From Gnetum montanum (lineage: Eukaryota; Streptophyta; Gnetopsida; Gnetales; Gnetaceae), in contig MNCI01011128.1 of the NCBI GenBank assembly GCA_015680685.1, positions 1,288,803 to 1,352,802 of the forward strand: 64,000 nt of DNA, read 5' to 3'. The notes below the pieces were generated by a model. It did no database searches, was not told the origin of the DNA, and worked only from the letters and a program-made list of their open reading frames with translations. Shown one piece after another: positions 47,430 through 57,570 of the stretch (positions within the stretch are counted from its first letter, which is position 1; every line of letters starts with the position of its first letter). Both the position numbers and the translations under genes were made by a program.

Positions 47430-47765
47430 TTGCAAGTTGCCAGTTTAAGGTCTTAACGGACTATAATCATGCACAACCTGTTCATCAGAATTGCCAGTTT
47501 AAGGTCTTAGCAAACCATTAATGGGTTTGAAAATGCAAGGGGCATTAACTTTGCTAGTTTAAGGTCGTAGCGGACTGTCATTAGGCTACACTATGGGTTA
47601 GTATCCCACGTAAATTAGAATTGCCAGTTTAAGGTCTTTGCGGACCATTGCCAAGTTGAATCATGGGTCAGAATTGCAAGTTTAAGGTCTTTGCAGACTG
47701 TTACTAGGTAGAATTAAGAGTTAAGATTGCTAGTTTAAGGTCTTTGCGGACCATGGTGAGGTAGG
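47430..47765 (-). repeat. Minisatellite array 2 of element B
   Basis: About six units of 50-65 bp with the plus-strand core TTGCCAGTTTAAGGTCTTAGCGGAC. It separates RT from the promoter of the antisense gene. I did not find an equivalent in element A, whose pol is deleted there. Confidence 0.85.
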
Positions 47766-47934
47766 TTTTGTAAAGGTAAAGTGACAAGATGGGGCAAAAT
47801 TTTTGATGGGCCCACCTGTTATGCTGTAGATAATCGCTACGCTATGGTGGGGCCATGACGTAACAGTGCTACATTATAGGGGGTGTCCCGTGTTAATCGG
47901 TACATGAAAGTGACAAGTGTTTTACTACGTTGGC

Positions 47935-47942
47935 TATAAGTA
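47935..47942 (+). promoter_or_regulatory. TATA box of the element B antisense gene
   Basis: TATAAGTA, 130 bases before the ATG at 48072. Flanking bases align with element A around its reverse-strand TATATAGG at 32670-32675 (shared 'gta(a/g)(a/g)tt(a/g)tcattttt' downstream), which supports a conserved promoter. Confidence 0.55.
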
Positions 47943-48071
47943 GGGGTTTAACCCCTTGTAAAATTATCATTTTCATTGTTAGAGCTTACACCCAGAGCGT
48001 AGTGCGATCGAAGAGAGAGAGTGTAATAGGCATAGCATAGCAGTCACTAGAGATGATTCGCGAGCAAGAAA

Positions 48072-51000
48072 ATGGCACTGAAAGGTGAATGTAAGCATCG
48101 AGGACTTGCCAAGGTAGATGAGGTGAAGGACACTTTGGGGTGCCTGTCCAAGGCGGGCATTGAGGTACGACAAGAGACTTTGTCAGCTTGGTAAGTCACT
48201 ACGATATCCTTATTTCCTTTAGGTGATGAATAGGATCAGATTGCTGTTGCTGTTATTGTGGTGGAGTTTGCATCTATTGTTGCTGTTTTGGTTGTCGTCT
48301 TGGCTACTACACCGTAGTTTTTGCTAGTTGGCCACAATGGCTGTATGGATGCTACGCTACGGCTGCATGCAGTATTGCCTTAACCACCATTGTTAAGAAT
48401 TTTGATTGCTTTTTTGCAGGGTGTTTGGATGGTTCTAGGTAGCGTAACGCATGCTTGGCGTAATGTATCACCCTTGGAGGGGTTTAGTTATTTGCAAAAA
48501 CATTTTTAATGCAATGTGACACATGTTTAGCATAGTGTAGCATGGGCTATTTTATGCGGCAAGGTAGGGTTGGGATAGCGGTGCATTGTGAATTCTCTCT
48601 CCTCTGTGCTACTTTGCTTATGCTATGAGGCCTTTAGGCGGATATGTTGGGAGTCTGTCATGTTGTTATGCTGTCAAACTTGTAGGGCTGCTACATTATT
48701 AAATTCGCTATTTTTCCACGTTTGCTATGTTGCGACACCGACTACAATGCTCTACTTCTTATACATTACGTTGGACTTAACCGTTATGCTAAGCTACTCC
48801 CAACTATTTTTAGTACGTTGCATGCAATGTTTACCTTTGTTCATTGGGGAACTCTTTGGTTCATGCTAAAAAAGGGATTCATAGTCGGAAGATCATGCTA
48901 TGCTACATGTAAACAGATGGTCATGCTACGCTACGTGTAAACCTCACTTGAATACAATGCTAATGTTTGATGCTTTATCATGCAAGGTCATGTTTAAACC
49001 TGTCCTGATTGTCCTTGAGGTGGTAGGAGTCTTGTGCTGCCTCAGTGAACTTGTGGCTAATGTGCCTCCTCCCTATGCATGTGTAGGGCAGCATGCAGTC
49101 TGGTTCCAAGAGGGCGCATGGGACTTCTTATGGTTCCTCCTCCACCATTTTAGTGTGATCGTGTGGTCACACTTATTAGCCGAGACAACAACCGCAATTA
49201 CAAAAACATTGTTGCCTAGGGAAAACCAGGGCATTTTGAAGTTCCTGGCTGATGGGGCGATCGGAGGTGAAGGTACAAAAGGTTTCAACCAGGGTCCAAG
49301 AGGCTTGAGGTGCTGAAGTTGGATCTGGGACATGCCTGAGTACAAATGCTATCACTTATATAACACATTATACGTTGCCTGTCACATGGGCACTTGTTTT
49401 CAGAATCCACCTGGAACCATTTACTATGTCGATAGGTGAGTTTTGTAGTGGTATCTTAACATGTTGTATAATCTATGTTACACTAGACAGAGATGTTAAC
49501 TACATTTTTTGTGTACTACTAGGTTTTATATTGACGAGAATGGTCTTCACGGTGACATAGATGCCTTGGCGTTGGCACAGACGACCTTGCAAGAATTCTT
49601 CTCTACCGGGAACATGCGTGTCGGCGTAATAGGATAACTTGGCTTGAGTTTAAAACCTACCCAACCTAGTATTCCAAATTTTATGGAAAGTGTAAGGAGG
49701 CTAGTTGGTTAGATGGGGAGTGGGCATCCCTCAGACCGCTTACCGTTGAAGATGTGCTAGTGGAACTCCCACCATTTCCTATGCCATTTAAACCTGGTAC
49801 GCTAAACCGTGGATTCGTTGTTATGTGTTCTAGTGATGATGTGCTTTCAAGATTTTTTTTGTTAACTTTTTCTTTTTGTTTTGCAAACTGTTCCAGTGGC
49901 GATAGAATCCTAAGAGGTCACTATGATCACCTCTAGGTGTAACGAAATGAACCTCTTCTTCAAGTATGGAGAGGTGGAGGAGACTCAGCGTTGGCTCTGC
50001 AATGGGGCCCCAGCCACTATTTTCCACAACCTTCAGGAGGCTAGGCTTATGGACTTATTTTTGGCTATAAACTTGAGCGTCCCGCCTACCAAAATGCTTT
50101 CCCTAGCTGATTCCTTCTCCAAGAAGGCTGACTGCTTCTTTACATGTGTTCACAGTCTATGGGTGGTGTTTGAAATCGATGAACAACTCTTTGTGGATCT
50201 TTTTGATGTCCCTTTTGATGGTCTCCCTGTAGGAGAAAAATCTAAGAAAGATGCAAACCATCAGGGGGACATCAAGGAGTGGCTAGGGATAGCTAAAAAC
50301 TGAAAGGGGATCTACATTGAGAAGGTTAGGCTAAAGGTGGTCAAAACGATTTACCTTGTCTTCCGTGCCCATGCCTTCCCCAAGCTACTCTCCGAAGGAA
50401 AAATCCTTGGAGTGGAGTAGGCTTGGATAATGAAGGGTATCATGGAAGAAGGGACTCGCTACAACTAGGCCTAGTACCTTTCTGAAGGCTTGCGTGCTGA
50501 AAAGGTCAAGCTTCACAAGAAGCTTGAATCTTGTTTCAATGTGCACTATGCCTTCTTTGTAGCCTACCTATGGCACTTTATGGAATTATTGGTAGTCCAT
50601 GAGAATAACATCTGGGTGTAACAAGACTATAGCCAAATTTCCAAACCAGGAATTTGCTAGGTTTTTGCACCACACGATCCCAAGATCCCCCAGAGGCTAT
50701 TGGGGAATTATTTTCAATAATGACAAGGGATTGGGTGACATGCCCCTTTCGTGCCCAGGACAGCATGGGAGAGGCTGCCTCCATTAACACAAGCAGCATG
50801 ACAAGGGAAGAACACCTCATTGCAGAAATAGTGAAGAGTAGGTTACAACGTAAGAAATCTCGTCCTACCAAAGAGCCTCCCCGTACCAATGAAGAGAGGG
50901 GGAAGAAGCTGCAATCCAAAATTCGCAGAGTGTAGCCCCCAATTGGTAAGTGTGTTTAATTATTTAGTTAATACATGCTATGCTATGCTATGCTAGGGAG

Positions 51001-52715
51001 GGTTGCGTGGCGTAGCGTTTGTTCCAATTTGGTGTATCTTGCCTACTGTAATTATGTTTTATTAGCAGAGGAAGGAGAAGAAGAAGGGGAGGAAGAGGTT
51101 CTGGCCCTTGGAACAGGGGTGACTAACAAAGATGAATAGGCCTTAGTTGCAGAAGAAAGGGCCTCAACCGATGAAGAAGGGATCCCTGCCACAGAAGAAA
51201 GGGCCCCGACCGATGAAGAAGAGGCCCCTGCTGGTCAGGAAGAGGCCCCTGCTGATGACCCTTTTGTTGAGTATGGTTCAGTATCAAAGGGGTATATGAG
51301 TGTCGAGGACGCTGCTACGCTATTGGGTCAGCTGGAAAGAGAGGGGCTCCATTATAACACTAGTGAGTTTGACCGCTTGTTTGATAGTGTGCTGATGGGT
51401 GACCCCCTGGCTATCACCCCTGAGGGTTTGCTGGGTAGGAGCTTTACATTGTCATTTACATTTTTTACCAACTTTTTTGTAGTCCTCTCTACTATGGCTA
51501 ACATGTTTTATTGTGCAGCAGACACCACTGTTGATACTCTTGACCCTTGTTCGATCCGCCTTCAACCATGGATCGAGACCCCTAACAAATTCAGTTTTAT
51601 GGAGGGGGTGGTCGATGACATAATTGATCGTCTGAGGCAGATCGATCCGAAGATTGGTAAGTTAAAGTTGCTACACTAGGCTTTCTACATTGTTACAATT
51701 TCACTATGTCACTATGAATAATGCCCTTCCATGTGCGATTGGTAGCCTCTCGCCTCAAGTGGGATCCCAAGCAAGTAGTTGAGGTCAACACTATTCCTGA
51801 ATTTTCGCTAGAGGTGATCGAAGTACCTCATCACATATACGATGAAGCAAGTAAATGTGCGTTGTACTCGGCATGCTCTCTATGGGAGTGTAAGCATGTG
51901 AATGAAGACCTTTGGAAATAGGTGTAAAAACTCAAGAAGGAGAAGGTGAACCTAACTGCTAAGGTGGGGGATCTTCAATCTAGGAATGAATTCCTGTTGG
52001 CGGGACACTCACGATGGTAGTTGGCATATGGCCATCATCGACTACACAAGACATTGGACAACCTTGTGATGCAACAATGAAGCCACACATGAAATAATCG
52101 AATAGCACATGTAGATGGACCTTCTAGCCCAGAAGAACCAAGACTGGAAGGATTATAGTGTGAAGGTTTATGAGTGGGGGAAGGCACAGAAGAATCACAA
52201 ACATATGTATAAAACAAAATGTGCTGCCTATTGTAAATAATATCGGGATGCTTTGGTCAAGTTGCATACCCATGAGCTATTCCTTGACATTATTGGTGCT
52301 TCTAGGGCTTATGACAGGTTCGTGCAATAGGTGATAGTTAGTGAATCTCTCGAAAGGGAGATGATCCTACCTGCGGGTGAGACTACTACTGCCACCTTTT
52401 CTCTAGGATCCCCCAGATGGACATCTGTAGAAAAGGAGAAGGTTGCAGTAAGCACTGATTTAGGAGATAGGAATTGGGCCAACATCACTAAGGAGGAGAT
52501 CTTGCAACATCTCACGGCCAGGATGAATTGGATACCCCCCTAAATGGACGTGGGGCCATCTCGGGTTAGTTACCTTTTGTGGTGTCATAGTTTATTTTAT
52601 AATAGCCTTTGTTGTAGCTTTAATTGATTTTTTTGTTTTCTTTGTTGCGCAGGATCCAAACGAATATGTGGGACCCAATGAAGTAGGGAATGGTGGTGCG
52701 GGTGAAGACTCATAG
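48072..52715 (+). pseudogene. Antisense accessory gene of element B: eight-exon unknown protein, broken by point mutations
   Basis: Proposed exons: 48072-48190, 49046-49435, 49523-49796, 49897-50945, 51069-51434, 51519-51656, 51746-52564 and 52653-52715. The seven introns have GT..AG ends (donors GTAAGT, GTGAGT, GTACGC, GTAAGT, GTAGGA, GTAAGT, GTTAGT), six of them 84-123 nt and intron 1 855 nt. Every junction keeps the frame of the adjoining coding pieces. The product would be about 1,070 residues: an N-terminal part with VIVWSHLLAETTTAITKTLL, a middle part with KYGEVEETQRWLC and HAFPKLLSEGKILG, an acidic stretch with repeated EERAxTDEE and EEAPA, then PNKFSFMEGVVDDIID, a Lys-rich coiled-coil-like segment near 51925 and a Gly-rich C-terminus. 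About ten stops and at least three frameshifts show decay. No known domain is recognised. Plant mobile domain relatives are a possibility I cannot demonstrate. Confidence 0.72.
48191..49045 (+). other. Intron 1 of the antisense gene, rich in LTR-like GCTACGCTAC motifs
   Basis: Starts GTAAGTCAC and ends GCTGCCTCAG. It holds repeated (GCTA(C/T))n and AGCGTA motifs (48350-48480, 48535 and 48890-48945), like those in the element's LTR. Short ORFs here are artefacts. Confidence 0.55.
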
Positions 52716-52879
52716 CGTAGCGATGGGGAATTTTATTCTTTTCTTTGAATTTATAAAAATTTTTGTAAACATTATTGGTTGATATTGAATGAAGAATATG
52801 ATGTGAAGAGATTTATTTCATTTTGGTGAGTGTGTTGTATTTATTTTTTATTCTTTGTTTTTTATCTTTTTAAGCTCCT
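52716..52879 (+). other. 3' flank of the antisense gene
   Basis: T-rich sequence after the stop at 52713-52715. It probably contains the 3' UTR; no canonical AATAAA is seen. Confidence 0.35.
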
Positions 52880-53075
52880 TGGGAGCTTCTCGACTTGGTT
52901 TTAGGCCATTTCGGGCCATTGCTAGTTTTAGGCCATTTTGGGCCATCGTAGGGTGATGAAACAAAAAAATTGCTAGTTTTAGGCCTTAGCAGGCCGTAGT
53001 GGTAGTTTAAGGCCATTTTGGGCCATCGTGGGGTGAAAAATAAAATTTTTGCCAATTTTAGGCCTTAGTGGGCCG
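52880..53075 (-). repeat. Minisatellite array 1 of element B
   Basis: Five or so units with the plus-strand core TAGTTTTAGGCCATTTTGGG. On the element sense strand CCCAAAATGGCCTAAAACTA matches the 'cccagaatggccctaaacta' units of element A array 1. Confidence 0.85.
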
Positions 53076-53236
53076 TGGTATTATGCAAACAATGGACGTA
53101 ATGTGGAAAATGTGAACAATGAGGAAGATGCTAGTGTAAACAATGAATATAGATCAAAGTAATGTGACCAGTGGATGTATCGTTGATGCAAGGAGAAGCA
53201 GTGATGTAGTTATGCTAATGCAAGCAGCGATCATTC

Positions 53237-54058
53237 TCATAGCTGCCTCCTAATCCATAGTGGGCTCGGTGATGCATATAGCCGAGGGGCCTTGTTATGA
53301 TATTTGTTTATGTCATCTTCTACATCTTGAAAGGGCAGCTCAACCCACTTTGCTACTTCGTTTGAACTAGTTTCAACTTGTTCAGGCACTTCAGTTTGAA
53401 TAGGGGTTCGATCTTTTGAGATTTCAATCTTTGATCCTTACTCCATTCCTACATTGTATATAGCTCAGGGAGCCACTTCATCACCATGAATTATCACTTC
53501 CCCTCCTACATAGGGCAAGTGAATCTCCTGGTGTATCAGAGAGGAAATAGCCCTCAATTGGGCTAACCATGATCTCCCTAGGATTAGGTTGAACCCAAGC
53601 ATTTCCTCTACCACTATGAATACTGCACTTGTGGGAAACTGGTTCCCTTTTACAAAGTTGATGCACACAGTTCCTTTTACCTGCACACATGCCCCGTTAA
53701 ACAATTTTAGGCAAGGTGTCATCGTGGGCTTGATTTGATTGACCAAGCCCAATTTGTCCACTATGGAAAAGGGGATGCCATTAGCAGCATCCCCATCATC
53801 AACATGGACCCTTCGGATCTTGCACTGACCGACCTGAATCGTGATGAACATGGGTGCTGTTGTCACTTGACCCTTTTCAGGATCATCTTTAATGGACTCA
53901 TTGCAGAACGTTAGCTGAGATGGCCGTGACTCCTCAGCTGTAGAGGAAAACATGATAGAGTGAATCGCTTTCTCCTTTGTCAGCATGTTTTTGTCAACTA
54001 GTATGGATGTTAACATGTGAACCATGGCATTGTGATGCACAGTAGAAGTCATCACCAA
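53237..54058 (-). pseudogene. Element B retropepsin-type protease region, broken
   Basis: The frame 54058-53465 is open. It contains LTSILVDKNMLTKEKAIHSI and the active-site segment RRVHVDDGDAANGIPFS, with DDG where other retroelements have D-[ST]-G; element A shows DDGAT at the same place. GFNLILGRSWLAQ is the flap-distal motif. After a stop at 53465 the sense frame continues to WIRRQL and TGA (53239-53237), the probable end of the gag-protease polyprotein. Protease cleaves the element polyproteins. Confidence 0.78.
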
Positions 54059-54083
54059 GTCATACAGTCTTAAGGTTATTTTT

Positions 54084-56998
54084 TTTTGTTTTAAAGCCTG
54101 TTTAACCTAGGTGAGGGCATTGAATAGATCTTGCCCACCATCTTGCATGTTACCCTTCTCCTACTCCATTCATCCTAGGAGATGAATCTCCGGAGGAGGG
54201 GGAGCTTCAAGTTGAGGGTTTTGCTTTCTCAGATGAGATAGTGATGATTGCTTCCATGTGTCATTATCAATTGTTGATGATGAGGGGATTGCAGGCGCCG
54301 AGGACAAGGGGGTAGGCTTGGGAGGACCTAAGGTGGTGCATTCCTTGGCCATCTTGTCCACTGAATGCTCTTTCCATTTTTTTGAATAGGGGGGGGGGGG
54401 GNNNNNNNNNNNNNNNGGGTTGCGGGGCTACTTTCGCTGCTTAGCATTATGTGTCAGAGGCACTTGAATGCATTGGCACCTTAATGACGAATGGTACCTA
54501 TGGTGTTGGCACGGGCAGTGGTGCAACTTTAAGTATAAAAGGTGCAGGAGTGGAGGTTTGACGAGGCACCTTAAGAACAAAGGGTGGTTGTGATGTCATT
54601 TTTTTTATAGTTGGGGTTGTTGCGTTGCCAGGAGGCATGCACACCACAAAAAGTTGCTGTGGTGGCTCTGGATTATGGTCAATGCCAATTGTGTTGATGA
54701 TATACCCCATGTTGTTGACGTTCAGGGGGTCTTTGTACACATGCATAGATTGATTTTTGGGGCGGACAAGGTTGCTTTCATCCAAAACCAACTTTCCCTA
54801 ATTAATCATTCATTGGATGTCATCCTTCAATGCTAGACAGTAGTCTGTGTCGTGATCACAAAGTTGATGGTAGTCACAGAACCGTTCCAGCTTGAAATTC
54901 TTAGGAACTTGTGGCTCATTGGGTGTGGCCAAGGAGGGGTCCCTAAGAAGTTCGCAATACCACTATCACCTCCTCCAACATACGCTTGTGCTGAATATAC
55001 CCAACCACCAATAGTTTCTTCAGGAGTTCTAAAGACTTAATGAGTAAAGGAGTGTACTTGGAGTGATCCTTGCACTCGAAGTTGGGTTTAGGTTGGGTTG
55101 ATGCCTCTGGTGCTGAGGTTGAAGGCTAATCGGTGTTGCTTGAGCCAGATGTTGTTGTTGCGACTGCCTTTTTATTGTTTCTGTTGTTGGGTTTGGCCTC
55201 GTTTGCCATAGTGGCCACCATGGCTTTTGCGGCCTTGCCCTTCTCCTTGTCCTTTTTGATATATGTGTTTTTGTATGCAACATAGGCTGGGTCTTTACTA
55301 GCTTTAGTTGCATCTTGGATGCTCTTCGTCTGAGCAAAAGATTTATTGAGGGAGCATGGGGCTAGGTAGTATAGTTTTGACTTAATGAAGTCATTTACTG
55401 CCCCCTTGAAGATAGCCAACAAATGGGCCTCCACAATAGGCTCGTGAATCTCATTCAAGGTGATGTTCCACCGTTGTATGAACCTTTGCACAAATTCCAG
55501 CGGGTCCTACTTGACGCTGATCAACTGATCCAGTATGACCTTCAGTTTCAAGTTATACTTGAAATGGGTCATGAAGTGACTCAGAAGCTCCTCCAGAGCT
55601 GAGATGGAGGTGCGTGGGAGCACGCGGTACTAGTCTAGAGCTTTGCCCATTAGAGACATGGCAAAGACACGGATGATAGTGTGCAGCCACTATTGCAACA
55701 ATAAAGATTCAGACATGAACGTTACCAAATGTGCATTGGGGTCACCCTCCTCATTGTATTTTGTGAATTGGGGGAGTGGCATCCTAGGGGGCAACGTGAG
55801 CATGGTGATGGTCGAGCTGATGGGATCATCATGGTAGAAATCCATGACTTGCACCATGTTAGAATCGATAGCTTTGAGAAATTTAATTTCCTCATTGAGG
55901 GTTTGGATAAGCTGAAAAGCTTGATCCAGACTCGGTGATTTTGCAGATGGTTGCTAGGTTGCATGAGTAGCTATTGTATGTGCCAATGGGGGTTATAATG
56001 GAAGGGTAGCATCATGGCCCATGGGGGGCACTATTGGTGCCGCTCCTACGAATGGTGCTGCTTGGGCCGTCCACCACCCGATGGGTGATGCTGTTGGTGG
56101 GGTAGTCGCTAGTAGAGTCGTGGGGTTGGTAATTTGCATGAATGATGGGGCAGACCATAGCCCCGCACTTGGTTGTACCACTTGCGGGACTTGGTACGCT
56201 TGGTGGTGAATGTGATGTGACATATGGGAGGATTATGCAACAGGGAGAGAAGTGGTTGGGGTCCACCACGTGGTTGGAGCTGGGCTTGCCGTTGATGGTG
56301 GGACAGGTGTAGATGATGGAATGGGAACGAGAACTCCATGCAACTGTGATGTAGGCACGGTGTGCACGTATGACAACGTAGCTATGATTGGTGCTTGGTA
56401 CGATGACAAGACAAAGTGAGGGAAAGTGCCTGGGAATGAAACTGAAGGGGTAGTGTGGTGGTATGCTGAAGGTACGGGATGACTACCCATGGCTGACGAA
56501 AGTGTAGGTTGTGGTGAGGTTGTGGTAATCACAAAGAGAGCATAAGTAAAGAGCGGATTTGACCAGAAGACTATGGTGGGAGGGATAATCGCAGGGTAGG
56601 TGTGGCCACCACCCTTGGAATGGGACTCTAGGTCTTCCTGTCAATCCTAGAACACCTCATCGTAATGGGATGCCATATCTCGCTCCCTAGACTTATTGAC
56701 TTGTATCAGTTGGTCTAAGATCCACTGATATGTGTCCATTAGGTGGATGGTAGCGTTAGGGGTAAGGATAAATTTCCTCCCATTCCGATGAAGGAACTTG
56801 AAGTTATGTTTGTCTTCAAGTTCTTGGCGATCCAAGGGTAGATTCGCCTAGATCTTTGCGTAGAGGAAGTCATAGCACTCTCCGTCTTGTGCCAAGCACT
56901 CAGGTGATAGGTGTCGGAGCCTAAGAGACTAACATGGTGCCAGCATTGGGCTAGGTAGTCACTCGCTAGGTGGGAATGACAGTGGTTGTGGGAATCAT
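54084..56998 (-). pseudogene. Element B gag, broken, with an assembly gap
   Basis: Probable start ATG 56998. N-terminal block about 56870-56700 with KHNFKFLHRNG, homologous to element A 23180-23270. 56532-55950 is Pro/Thr/Ser-rich. Capsid core about 55650-55126: SISALEELLSHFMTHFKYN, IVEAHLLAIFKGAVNDFIKS and KASKDPAYVAYKN. A Cys-His block FCDYHQLCDHDTDYC lies about 54890. Further frames reach 54170. A run of 15 Ns (54402-54416) next to poly-G lies inside. Stops occur, for example at about 55505. Confidence 0.78.
54402..54416. other. Assembly gap (15 N) beside a poly-G run
   Basis: Directly follows about 13 Gs, so sequencing through the homopolymer probably failed. The true length is unknown. 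Confidence 0.95.
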
Positions 56999-57135
56999 TT
57001 TTTCTGGTTGAAAGGAGATAGTAAACGAGAAACACATAAATCAATAAGAAATCGGAGGATTTTTGTCCTGTCGGGTTCCAAAGGAACCGTCGTTGCGACC
57101 AGTCTGCACCACACAATTTCGTAGACAACCACAAG
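56999..57135 (-). other. Element B leader, 5' LTR missing
   Basis: The 'gtggttgtct' string near 57135 on the minus strand resembles the element A leader shortly after its primer site, so the element is truncated just inside its 5' LTR. Confidence 0.45.
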
Positions 57136-57570
57136 GGTGTCACATCTAGAACACATCATTGAATTAGTTCATTACCACATATCTTATAGAGATTATCCTA
57201 AGCCCGAATGAATTATTTTAGTCTATGGAGTAACTATTATTATTCCAATCTCATTTAGTAGGGGCCATTTGTGAAATGAGACAAGTCATATAATTAGTTA
57301 ATCATGGTTTTATTGTTAAATCTACAACCATTGTAGACTTTGTGAATAATAACTCATTAGGAAATTGGTGTGACCTTGGTTCTTCATTATCTCTTGGTTT
57401 CCATCTTCATCTTAATAAATGATTGACAACCACATTTTCTATGTCTTTTCTATTGATTATAGTGATGTTGAATTCTTGTAAGATTATAAGCCATCTTATT
57501 ACCCTTAGGCTTATCATTGGTTTGTTCATTAAAAACTTAAATACACTATGGTCATTGTGGATCTATATAG
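57136..57570 (-). pseudogene. Ty3/gypsy RNase H fragment
   Basis: On the minus strand near 57545-57410 the frame reads ISLRVIRWLIILQEFN and then ENVVVNHLLR. This matches the gypsy RNase H end (the LIRWxLLLQEFD...EN.VADHLSR pattern of Athila-like elements). It differs from element B and is closer to the C/D type. Confidence 0.7.

Larger units (their letters stand above)
40008..57135 (-). mobile_element. Element B: Tat-lineage Ty3/gypsy retrotransposon with an antisense multi-exon gene
   Basis: On the minus strand: leader and gag (57135-54084), protease (54058-53237), array 1 (53075-52880), antisense gene (47935-52715, plus strand), array 2 (47765-47430), RT (47300-46268), RNase H (46267-45600), second RNase H (45560-45117), integrase (45000-43833), array 3 (43810-43490), 3' UTR, polypurine tract (42092-42077) and 3' LTR (42076-40008). 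The 5' LTR is missing: the element ends about 57135 just downstream of where the primer site should be. The dual RNase H defines the Tat lineage (Ogre/Retand relatives). All genes are broken. Confidence 0.88.

Noticed and set aside
47430-53110. Interpretation of this block as a separate element inserted into element B
   Set aside because: No LTRs, terminal inverted repeats or target duplications bound it, and element A carries the same gene at the same place and orientation, so it is part of the element.
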